Shown in pieces: positions 32,695-43,900 of a stretch of DNA of 64,000 bases. The notes under the pieces were generated by a model, which saw nothing but the letters and a program-made list of their open reading frames with translations, was not told the DNA's origin and did not search any database. The DNA is taken from NCBI GenBank assembly GCA_035222895.1, contig JAVYIG010000318.1, positions 496,001 through 560,000 on the forward strand, read 5' to 3'. The stretch comes from Strongylocentrotus droebachiensis (taxonomy: Eukaryota > Echinodermata > Echinoidea > Camarodonta > Strongylocentrotidae). The position numbers were made by a program, and so were the translations under genes. Position 1 is the first letter of the stretch. Each line of letters begins with the position of its first letter.

Positions 32695-33770
32695 CGTTCA
32701 CACATAACAATTAGTGCGTTTGGATCGCGATGCAAAGATCGAGGTTTTTGGGGGCGACGTTCACACCTGTCAATTTTGTGCGAATTGGATCGCGTTGCAA
32801 AGATTAATTTGAGGGCGACCATTAAAGGGCTACTTTAACCAGAACGGGCTAAACATGAAAAAAGGATGAGTAGAATAATTTTTGACGGAGATTCCGAACT
32901 TGGCAATGATTTTTCTTAGAAATCATCAATAATTCTGGAATCTAGCTTTAAAAATGACGACTAACAACAATCAGAAAATACCCAGTTTCGGAGCTGTATT
33001 GCGCAAGAGCATATGACGTCACTTCGGGAGTCTCTCCGGTGAAAAGGAGGGTGATTTAGTCATTAAAATTTCTTTAAAAAGGCAAACTATGATATTAACT
33101 GGAAAAAAGACATTTATCCGAGAAATGATATGCACTTGATAATCCCAGTACGTTTGTGGCAATCAGGCATAGCAATCATGACGAACAAACATATGATCCA
33201 AATTGGGACCCAAGAAAGGTATGTTTTTGAGTGGGGCTCCTGGGAAAAATGAACCTCCCGATCCCGGCGGATCGTCAAAAAGACCAACGTATTTCAAGGA
33301 TCTGCAGGCGCATGCTAAAAAACATGGAAGATAGTATGATACGATCTTGGATACGAAATAGTCTCACGCGCGCGTAGCCCTAGAAACAAGCAGGTCCCAA
33401 AGTCCGCCAACCGAGATCGAGAAGTACATTTACGCAAACAAAATGATAATGTACATAACTGATTAAATGGAAATGTCAAGATAATGTAACTTTTTAAAAA
33501 ATGTTTACAAAGAAAACAGCACGATACAAAACATGGCGAAACAAACAGCTGACCGAATGTCGGTACATGTGTGCGCGCTTGGAATTCTGGGATTAAATAA
33601 ATCGATTTTTGATTCTCAATACCATTCACACACAGCGCCCGGCAAAACTTTCGCGATTATTCTGAAAAATCGCAAGTTTACTGCGAATTGGATAGCTGTG
33701 GGAATCGCGAAGATTAGTGAAATTATTTTTAATTATATTTTAACCTCTTTTTTTCTGTAGGTGTGAACAC
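32695..33770. mobile_element. Possible TIR element with AATCGCGA words
   Basis: The left part has CTCGTTCACAC and the right end GGTGTGAACACCG. Near both ends, degenerate words ATCGCGATGCAAAGAT and AATCGCGAAGATT recur. The layout is like that of the 658-1,333 and 58,164-58,880 elements. The exact ends are uncertain and the middle (32,820-33,500) may be a second insertion. Confidence 0.4.
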
Positions 33771-34027
33771 CGCTACATGTGATCAACAGGCTCCAGACTA
33801 TAAATATAATCTGCATACCGCCCACAAAATGTTACAGTAGTTACCTCCATTGTGCCACGACCCGTCCATTATGTCAATATTTGAGCATACCATCATAGTC
33901 AATCCTATTTATATAAATGTTGATATTCCTTCTCACGCATAATAGCTCGACACAATTAACAATCAACACAAAGGAGAGGCGCGAATAAATTTTACAAATT
34001 TTAGTATTTTGTGTAGGATATGGTCTA

Positions 34028-34536
34028 CAGGGCGTATCATAATAAAGGATATTGAAGTTTAATGACGATTTATATGAAAACTACTGATTTCATAATCAAG
34101 CATTTTATGTCTGTTGTAAAGGACAGAATGTCCTCTTTTTAATGACACCCCGATCATACTACTACTGTCACAGTTGACTGAATAACAAAGCATTGCTGTC
34201 CACCATGTGAAAGGTGCACTGTGACAAGTTAGCATTCACAGATAAATTATAAAGATTAGTGCTTGTGTCAGCCCAGACATATTGAAATGCTGAACAATGA
34301 GTGGATTATGTGTCTAAGAAGGAAATGTTATCAAACTTGGCACAGTGCACCTTTCACATGGTGGACAGCAATGCTTTGTTATTCAGTCAACTGTGACAGT
34401 AGTAGTATGATCGGGGTGTCATTAAAAAGAGGACATTCTGTCCTTTACAACAGACATAAAATGCTTGATTATGAAATCAGTAGTTTTCATATAAATCGTC
34501 ATTAAACTTCAATATCCTTTATTATGATACGCCCTG
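34028..34536. mobile_element. Near-perfect palindromic mariner-type MITE
   Basis: Arms 34,028-34,223 and 34,341-34,536, 196 bp each, are close to exact inverted copies around a 117-bp unique loop. The tips CAGGGCGTATCATAATAAAG are flanked by TA on both sides, the Tc1/mariner target. No coding frame was identified. Confidence 0.92.
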
Positions 34537-34540
34537 TATA

Positions 34541-35500
34541 TACCTGAAACTCTTATTTGTCTGTCACTTTGAAGAATAAAACCTATACCTTTAAATACAG
34601 TTGGATTATGGTTAAATGACTTTAATTAAACAAAAGAATGACATGCATGTCCCTTTTTTTCTTCTTCTTTTCTTACCCAAACTAAAAGGGTACACTTCTG
34701 AATAGCGACAGGTTATATATCTTTCATCGGCAGCATATTGTGTGGCCATAACTGAAAGTACGTTATCTAGGTTGCCAAATTAGAATTTCTTGTAAATTTC
34801 TGATCTTAAACATTTCGATTTTATAGATGTATACGTTTCTCATTACATTTTGTTTTTGTATAACAAACTTATAATTTGGCGTTGTCGAAAGCAATTCATT
34901 AGTCCTTTTGGACAACATGTACAAAAACAACAAGAAGAAATGTAGTACTTCACGTATCTAGAGCCCCCCCCCCCCCCCCCCCATCCCCTCCCGTAGAATT
35001 AGCGATCAATGCAATTTGCCAAGAAGTTAAAGTTGTACAGCCATATCATGTCGTATTTTGTTGCAGAAGTATTATAGCGACCCAACCTAAGTACAATGTC
35101 AGTCAAATTTTGCAGTAAATCATCAAGTGCCTTTTAAAATGGAGGCAGATATCAATAAGCACTGGCAACTGGCAACCGAGGACAAACCAACAAGGCAACA
35201 ACAAACAATAGATTGGTCGTGTTTCATGAAGTTGGGAAAACCCAGAGCAGAAGCAGGGGTAGGAAATAAAGCTGTTGAATCTAGTTGTTACCAACTCACG
35301 CGTGCAGAAGGTAGCCCGTTCAAAGTTCACGCTAACATGTGGAATTGCCAATTTGATGAGTATAAAGATCGCATTGTACACATACAACCACTGTACCATG
35401 CACACGGTTATGGCGGGCCAAGCGTGCCAATATTTGTACAACTATACAATTATACGACTATACGATATACGTCTATCCAGCCTTCCGATCAGAACGCAGT
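34541..35500. other. Intergenic, nothing recognised
   Basis: Plain sequence with a C-run near 34,966-34,982. The open frames at 35,127-35,525 lack motifs and splice logic and are not called. Confidence 0.45.
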
Positions 35501-35760
35501 ACTTCCGGGATCGGCCCACCCCTGAGGGGTAATAATCGAACTAAAGTTAGAACCCAAAACTCCCTTCCTCAGAGTCCTTCCTGTCTCTCTCTCTCTCCCT
35601 CTCTCTCTCTCTCTCCCCCTCTCTCTGTTTCCCCTGTACATCCACCCCTTTCAGTTTCTTCTCTCGCTATCTCATGCACTTTCCTTTTCTCTCTGCCTCT
35701 CCCCCTCTCTCTTCGTCTACCTAATCACACTCGTCTGTTTCTCGACCTCTTTCACATAAT
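35501..35760. repeat. Repeat with CT-rich tail
   Basis: GATCGGCCCACCCCTGAGGG, AACTAAAGTTAGAACCCAAAA and a (CT)n tract recur with small changes at 60,330-60,470. It is a dispersed repeat ending in a pyrimidine tract. Confidence 0.75.
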
Positions 35761-37189
35761 TATGCTGTGACTATTATCTTAACGCTTATCATGCCACAGG
35801 GCTAATCCCCAGTGTGCCAAGCCCCAAATCCCCCGTGCCAGGTTGTTTTGGAGATAATCTGATTAACGCGATGGTTCTATGAATGGCGAGTGCAAAACAC
35901 ACAGCACAGTCCAATGAGCATGAACAATGACTGCTATTACGAAAGCGCCCTTGCACGCACATGGCACTCAATAGGTAGCCCTCTCGCATGTACGAAGCAG
36001 CATAGCGATAGCGTGCATGCAGCCTTATGGCAGGCTATGAGTTATGGGATATGGTCATTACATTCACATTGACAATGTTTTTATCAAAATGACATTCTTA
36101 AAAAGAACTCTATTGGTGAAAGTATGAAAAATTGAAAAATATATTTTGTGTAATGTTCATGTTCAATAGCTTGGTGAACAATGAAGAAATTGATGGCATC
36201 ACTAGTATCTGATTTAGATATTCATGAGCAATAAAACACTCATACCCTCTAATATTTCAACAATACTTAAACAAAATGAACGTGAGAAATTTAAAAATGT
36301 GTTTTATTTCTGAATCATCTTCTTTCTATAATAATTTCATGAAACAACAAAGGTTACGCGCTTCGCGAGGTAGGGGAAAACTAAATTCAGACAAGGACTA
36401 AGAGTCGAGAACGGTACAACGAATCGTCTTCTTTCTGTAATAATTTAATGAAAAGTCAAAGCTTCCGCGCTTCGCGAAAGAGAGGGAAAAACTCCTCCCC
36501 CCCCCCTTCCTGCACCAACCCCATAGGGAGCGCGCTCTTTAAGTGATTATTTAAGTGATTCGCACGCTTCGTGTGGTCACTTCCGCCCCCTTTAAAATAA
36601 AATCCTAGCAAACAATACAGTAGTTGACTTGGGTCATTTGCAAGAAGGCGTAAACACACTCTATCTCCTCCTTAGTTCCATTTCAATTGGCCACATTCTT
36701 CCTAGATATGTCAAAGGCTATTCAGGTAAAATGCCTCATGAAGAAAAACTAAGGGTTCTTCACTTGTCTACTCTGTCGGCTCGCCGAAAGTACTTGTTTT
36801 GCTAATTTTCTTTCAAACTTATATATTCATGTTGTGCCTGTGATACGCTAATAGAGAATGTGCTCATTAGCGAATGACGCCTTGGTACTCATCTCCGCTA
36901 TCTCTCAACACGGAAACAGGTCCTGTTCCTGCCCCATTCTTGTAGTATTCATCGACCGTGAGATTATTTGCCTTTATATTTTAAGGAGGCATCGGTATTG
37001 TCTTCATGCATTCCCATGTTTCCTTTTCTCTTTGAAGCAAGCACTCATCTCTGAGTATTAATGACCCAACTCCCCACCTCTCCTGAAGTGATCTCTTTCT
37101 GCTTCGTCCGTATTTTCTTACTGATCTTCCTAGATATCAATACTGAAATTACATACCTATGATGAGCAGATTTGTGTACCAGTGGAGTA

Positions 37190-37333
37190 CGCAGGATTTT
37201 TTTCAAGGGGGTGTTTTAAAATATGAAAATCGCGCCGTTTTTTTTCTTTCTTGTAATTTGTTTTTTTTTAACAATAAAAAGATTTGAGGGGGGTTAACCC
37301 CCAAATCCCCCCCCCCCCTTGCGTACGCGCCTG
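37190..37333. mobile_element. Short hAT MITE inside the duplicated block
   Basis: Ends CAGTGGAGTACGCAGG and TTGCGTACGCGCCTG enclose G- and C-runs. The matching place in the other copy of the block (about 59,795) reads straight through, so the insertion came after the duplication. The target duplication is no longer clear. Confidence 0.75.
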
Positions 37334-38264
37334 ATCACTACCCATCTTTTAGAAAGCCTTGAATCAGAAACTTAGCATTTATACTGTTATATTCCATATT
37401 CCATGTAAATGCACGTACTTAACAATGTACATCTACCATAATGATATCAATTATCTGTCAATGGCTTTGTAACATGTTGCTCTTTTTATAAATATTTGCA
37501 TTACGCTTTGAACTCTAAATATACTGGACATTTTAATGAATCTGCACTTGTATATAAGGTGGTACTATACGATTTAAAATTCATGTTTACATAGATGCAG
37601 CTTAACCTTTGACAGACCTGAACAACTGAATAATAATTCACCATTGCGATATATATATACTTGTTGTCTTTAATGATAGTTAGGGTTCTTTTTTTTTAAA
37701 ATCCATGTTATATTTCATATCACTTGTTGACATTTTGTTCAATTCCATCTTTCAAAAAAAAAAAATCCACTTTATTCACGTAAATGCGCCTATTATCGTC
37801 CTTTCCCTATTCACATACCTTTGATATAAGTATACAATGCATATTTATTTATTTCATTGATAGATACTTGATATAACCTGTATGTTTGCATATCTTGATG
37901 TTTCGAAATTCTAATATGATACTTGGTATATATTCCGCGTTACTATCCACAAATCAAAAACTTGAATTTCAAACACAATTTTCAGTTTTTAACCGTTTTT
38001 GCCAATGTTTGCTCTGTTCTCTTTTAAAATTTGACCGATGAAAATAAAATGTCCTTACATTCATCTTTGATCCATAAAAAGATCCTTTCTGTTCACTATG
38101 TGAGTGCATTCTTTTCGGAGAAGTCCCTCGCTGGCTATGAAAAGCTGGGCCAAAGACTTTCCCCCAAAAATCCGAAACTAAATTCAAGTATGAAAAAATG
38201 AGATTTATGATGTTCAGGTGGCAAATCACTAGCATTTTGAAATAGATGTAAATGTGTCCACCTC

Positions 38265-38275
38265 TTCTCTTCTCT

Positions 38276-38308
<33 letters not shown>

Positions 38309-38422
38309 TTCTCTCTCTCCGTTATAGCTATCTTCCATCTCTCTCCCTCTTTCTCCTTTCTATCTGTTTTTTCTCTATTTCTCTTTTTCTATTTCTCTCA
38401 CTCTCACATACCAGTTCTTCCC

Positions 38423-38472
<50 letters not shown>

Positions 38473-38475
38473 TTA
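38265..38475 (+). repeat. CT microsatellite
   Basis: Long (CT)n and CTTT runs. The Ser/Leu-rich open frames on both strands here are composition artefacts. The counterpart lies at 61,415-61,560. Confidence 0.95.
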
Positions 38476-40454
38476 GCCCTCATATTTTAATTTGTCTTGT
38501 TTTCTTTTATTTACTCTCCCTTCTCCTTTTTGTTGTACCCTTTACATCCATACAAATGACATTTACTATTTATATCATATTTACTTTTTTTTTTTTTAAC
38601 TTACTTATTGTAATAAAAACACAATTAAGTTTGCATGACCATAAGATAATTCGAAAGCCAACTTAAAATAATGCACATGTATACGAAGGAATATGTTACA
38701 AAAATAATGCAATATGACACTACGAAACATTTGTTTGAATTGTGGTATTTTATTCAGTGCATTACTGTGATTTTACATATTGCGATGTATGAATTATTAC
38801 TACATCTACGTTTAGCGGTTTAATATAGTCCAACGAACACGACTTCTACCTATATACGGAAGCTTTTGTCTCAGTCAGAATGTTTAAGGTATGACAAAGG
38901 TATTTGAATTTGAAAAATAATTCAGATGCTCATAAAAGCTTATTATTAACTCATTAAGATCATACACAATAATTTTCTTAATATAAATGTTACTAACGAG
39001 ATCGTAGAATCAGTGCATGAGTCACATATTTTTCATGGTCACCTTAATTGCACGAACGTGTAATGTTTTGAGCATTCCTTTTTTAGATAGAGGGTAGTTC
39101 TTGAACTGGAACAGATTCAAACATTATTATTGCACTCATATGCCTACATAATAAGAATATGGAAAAGGTAACAATAGTATTATGGTTACGTTCTGTTATT
39201 TGCACTATTACAAAAAGGCAAAACAGGACAATCCTTGAATTTCATATGTTTTTTTATGATTTACATTTGTTACATTAAAGAGTGTCCTCAAGAAAGATAG
39301 AGGGGGAGAAATAGGATTATACAATATTTATAATCTCAAATGTAAAATAAGATAAAGAGAAAAATCTAACATAAAGATAATAGTGCATTACATCTTACTT
39401 TCCGGTTCAAAATGTTGCATTATTATTTTGAGAAAATACGATTAAAGTAATTAATTCTTATCATGTACATTTTGGTAATTTGTAATCTATGTATTTGCAT
39501 AACATGTTAACAAAAAAGCGAATATTAACGGATACTGATTTCTATGAAAAACAAACTTTATGATACACTATCAGTTTACTAAAGTCTGTTGTTCAAATTC
39601 ATCTAAATATCACACATTATGATTTAAATTATTGTAACAAAAGCGTTTCATAGAAATCCCAATAAAATATGATATTCGGTATTACTCAATATTTAGAGAG
39701 TATTTTTTGAAAATCAGTTCATATCAGTTTTCGTTATAAGCCAGCAATATATATATATTTACATGTTCACGTGATAAATATACAGAAATATATATGCATT
39801 GAAATGGATATACGAGTTAAATACATTAATGTAAAACTATGACATTAAACAGAACAAAGAATCACTTGTGCAACATTTGCAAAAGCTTATGGTCATATAG
39901 CAGTGGTCCGACCTTTCACATTAGGTTAATACCTGATTATTGCAAACCCCATTTTCATGATTTGTTACAATCTTACGAGTGAATTCCGATTATGCGTTTA
40001 TAAAATCAATCTAAATACAACATGTGCGGCATTCCCTTAATATTCATTTCATATGACAACTTCATTGTGGAGTGTATTATTATTCGAGTCCACTCATTTA
40101 CTCATTATACATGGAGGTGTGATAGAATTCGATGAATCAAAGACCATGTATAAGCCAACTCGTACTCTTTCAAAAGGAATGTTGGGCATCAACTATTATC
40201 TAATTATACATTAGTTTGTTTTTGATGTTCTCGGTATCTTCACATGTGAAATGATCAAAAGGTATATTAATTTAGTTTACACAACGGAAATAAATATTAT
40301 TTACAGACCTTCAACAATTTAAATCCTTAAAATCTTGTGACGATAGAAGTTTCCTTTTTTTCCTGAGGAAGGACTCGATATTGATAATTAAATGAGATCT
40401 TTGTAATATTTTTCATTTTGCACAGCTTTAGATTGACCTAGTGTGTCACTCTTC

Positions 40455-40460
40455 TTTATT
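40455..40460 (-). terminator. Polyadenylation signal of gene 2
   Basis: An AATAAA on the minus strand lies only 15 nt after the stop codon at 40,475. Further AATAAA hexamers occur downstream (about 40,285), so a longer 3' UTR is also possible. Confidence 0.4.
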
Positions 40461-40474
40461 GTTGAAGAAAGATG

Positions 40475-40960
40475 TTACAGAGACGGCATAGGTGGTATAG
40501 GTTTCATTTCCATATATGTAGTGGTTGTTTTATCATCATCTTCTTGTGCTGTAGGAAGGGTATTACTATATTGACGATCACCGGATTCGTTTTTAGACGA
40601 CTTTTCGTCCGTATTCACATACACGGCCCCAGAACAATTTCGAGTAGAACTAGAACTAACATGATCTTGATTATCTGGATCGTTTTGCAGCGCATTTCCA
40701 TTTGTCATGTCTGTATTCACATAATCAGCCTCAAATTCATTTCGAGTCAAACTAGGACTGACGCAGTCGTCATAGTCCATGTAGCTTGTAGTTGTGTCAT
40801 TGTCGGTGCGAGGAATAGGCTTCAAGTCCATGTAGGAGCTTATAGTTGTGTCATTGTTGGTGAGAGGAACAGGTTCCAAGTCCATGTAGTAGCTTGTAGT
40901 TGATTCGGAGGCGTGCAATGGAGGTTCCTGTGCTATATCCGCATAGTCTCCTTGGTCCTC
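40475..40960 (-). CDS. Gene 2 exon 11: cytoplasmic tyrosine-motif tail
   Basis: Acceptor TTTTTCTAG, phase 0. It begins EDQGDYADIAQEPP and has repeated docking motifs: SYYMDLEPVP, SYMDLKPIP, SYMDYDD, DYVNTDM, VYVNTDE, QYSNT and TYMEMKPIP. YxN fits the Grb2-type SH2 preference and YMEM the PI3-kinase YxxM type. The units (S/T)YM(D/E)xKPIP look duplicated. It ends PPMPSL before TAA at 40,475-40,477. Confidence 0.87.
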   Translation of the reverse strand, partial: EDQGDYADIAQEPPLHASESTTSYYMDLEPVPLTNNDTTISSYMDLKPIPRTDNDTTTSYMDYDDCVSPSLTRNEFEADYVNTDMTNGNALQNDPDNQDHVSSSSTRNCSGAVYVNTDEKSSKNESGDRQYSNTLPTAQEDDDKTTTTYMEMKPIPPMPSL

Positions 40961-43900
40961 CTAGAAAAACATTGTCAAGCTTAAAACTTTAAAGTAAATT
41001 TCAAATTATCATAAATAAAATGTCATTATTAAAGGTATATATTAATGGTTTGTATCTCATCCCTTTGAATGATGTATGAGCATTTTTTGTTACTTACATG
41101 CGTTTATAATATGAACAAATAATGAAATGAAAGGAATAATTGAAAATATATGGTGGATACTCCAGTAGCTTGTAATTTAAAGAGGCATCTTATTTACAAC
41201 TTAAAATCCAGTGACGTATATCTAGGGATTATCGCGCCTAAGACGAAAAAAACATTATGCCCTCAACTTTTCTAAAAGATTCAGCTTAAAAAAGATAGAT
41301 TTCCTCGCTCTTTCACAACGTGAAACTCTTATCTAATGGACTGAACCTGAGATTGGTAACCAAGGTGTGAATAAGTGAACAATGAAATGTGGCCAGACGG
41401 TATTTTTTTTTTTTTTTTTTTAATTCTATTTTTTTCTTTCTTCAAACGTGCATTTGAGTATGAAACTTTTTCAACGTAGCTCCGCAACTGATCGTCAATT
41501 TCGATCAAATTTGAATTAGAAACAAAGACAAAATCACTATTTAACTTCTTTCATCTTCGACGCGCAAACTTGACCAATTAATTTCTTCGGATTAGCTATG
41601 ATTTGAAATGTATCATCTTTGTTTCGAATATTGAATTTTGGGAGATATGTTGTTTCTTCATACCACAAATGAGCTTGCCAAGGAAAACAATGATAATTTA
41701 ATGAATGCTTTTTGGATTTGAATTAATATATATATATTTTTTTTTTAAATATCATATTGTTAATTAATGCAAAATGATACACTTACCACTTGGCCTTCTG
41801 GTTGAGAGTTGTTTTCATCGTCTGCTTGGAGTTCACGGAATGAAATTAAATGTAAATAACAAAATAATGTAAACAAAAGTAGATATTATGGCAAAGATTA
41901 TACTGTGTTAAGAATACTTGACTGTATTCGCTTTTTTATCCATTTTTTTACAATGATAGATTAATCAAATGATCTGTTTATGTTCAAAACTGGCTAATAT
42001 ATACATTTACCTAACATACGTGAACAAAAAATACAACGATTGAAGCCTACAAGGAATGGATTATTATTGTTTGTCTTTTCATGTAATTAGAAATAACATT
42101 TAGAATATCTAACATCATATTCCTCTGCATGGCGGTAAAGCTCTCGTTCATCCTATGTTGATCGTTTTAACCATCTTGTTCTTTTTTTCTTTCTGTATGG
42201 ACCTATAATAATTTGAAATTCCTGCCTCCGTATAAAAACTATTATTTGTCATTATTAACGTTAATGTGACTACAAGCAAAATGTACGAGAGGTAAGGAGA
42301 GAGAAAGGGTAATAATATATTAGGTTAACATAAATGGTAAGAGGAGGTGAAAGTGAATGTGCACATTTTATGAGTAGCGTGAAATGAGAGAAAAATAGTT
42401 GAAAACAAATAAAGATGAATACCGGAAATAAGGACAAAGGAGGGGAGAGAGAAAACCTGGAAAGAAATGCAGTAAAAGCGAAAGAAAACAATTTATGAAC
42501 AGTGTATTTAGAAATAACAGAAGATAACAAAAGTGCAGTCTCATTAAAGTAAATCACTCCACTTACGGGCACTAGAAGTGACAGAGAGAGAAATAAAGCC
42601 TTAAAGGGATAGTTGAGTTCTGTTTTCAGACCGCAAATCCCTTCAAAGTGCATGGTTATTGCTCTTATTCTTATCTATGACATTTGTAGTGCCCTTTTAG
42701 AACCTAACATTGCTATGAAGGTGATTTTAGACCCCAAAATGTGTGAAATTTAGCCAATACAATCGTACCAACTCAGCTCCTCTTTCAATTTCAATTAATT
42801 ATTTAATTAAAAAAATAATACATGGTCTGGCTGGTTGTGCGTAATATAACCAACACGAAAATGCCAACAACAATAAAACCAACATCGGCATTGGCTGAAA
42901 TTTGACGTAAAAGGAGCTTTTTCGTTTTTTCAACACCTTTTTCAAATTATCTTATATTTGTGGTGGTACACAAAAATTAGAAATCGTTATATTTATGGAT
43001 ATTTCAGCCGTCTCTGAAAATATTTTGATCAAACAAAGATGATTTTGTCATTTAAATTGTATGTTCTTCCAAATTTGACACTAAATTTTTCATTATCACA
43101 CACAAAATTGTTTTGTGTAGCGCCCTCTGCATCAGAACTCAACTATCCCTTTAAGAGAGATAAATGAAGCCTAAAGAGAGAGAAATAAATCCGAAAGAGA
43201 GAGAAAAAACTAATTAAAACCAAAATTATTATATATACAAAAATAAAAATTGAATAAATTAAAAGAAATTGTAACAATAAATTTGAAGATTAAAACCTAT
43301 AGGGAAGATGAAATGGTAAATACTTCGGAAACGTGTATATTGTGGTATGTTATAGGTGAATGCAGGGGGCCATCTGCTTTACAACATACCCTTCTTTCGT
43401 TTCATACAGCATAACACTCCATAGAAGTACATCAAACCCAGTGAAATCAGCAGGATGAAGCCAGCAGAGGCAATTACTCCAATAGCGATTGTCATGAAGG
43501 GAAGGCTAACTTGAGTTTGTTGCTGCTTTTCAACTGGTGAGTCTAGGACAAACAATAGCATAAATAGAATGTTGTGAATATTGGTTTTCTAGACATTCTA
43601 TTAATGCTGTAGGAGTTTTGTTTAATGGCAAAGTTTAGTTATATCCCTGACTTGTGTATGGTATTATTGCTTCTTTTGTAATGCCCTTTTAAAAATGTAT
43701 TATCTGTTTCAAAACATTGTTTACGTCAAGATCTTGAGAACATTCGTTAGTTCAGGGGATTGATAGTAAATGCTTGGAGTTAACGCGATATATAATCCTT
43801 TTCTAATTAATAATTATAAAAGAAAGAATATTAGTTTAACCTGTTAGATCAGCTGGTTTACTGCACAGTCCCCTGCCAAAGGTCACAAAAACTGGGTCAT

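Larger units (their letters stand above)
37058..39925. repeat. Duplicated block, copy 1
   Basis: Collinear similarity to the right end of the window: 37,058-37,560 with about 59,673-60,045; 38,240-39,675 with 61,388-62,767; 39,685-39,925 with 63,737-63,963. Shared words include CGGTTTAATATAGTCCAACG and ACGACTTCTACC. The block ends about 550 bp downstream (3') of the gene 2 stop codon. Confidence 0.88.

Noticed and set aside
35127-35525. 132-codon frame starting MEADINKHWQLATE
   Set aside because: Both strands are open by chance here; no motif, no conservation evidence and no splice signals with neighbours.
38252-38490. Ser/Leu-rich open frames in the CT tract
   Set aside because: They arise from the (CT)n microsatellite; both frames give the same kind of repeat peptide. 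The same holds at 60,256-60,562 and 61,306-61,647.
40472-40903. Plus-strand open frame of 143 codons
   Set aside because: It is the antisense of gene 2 exon 11, whose minus-strand reading has meaningful tyrosine repeats and correct splice phase.
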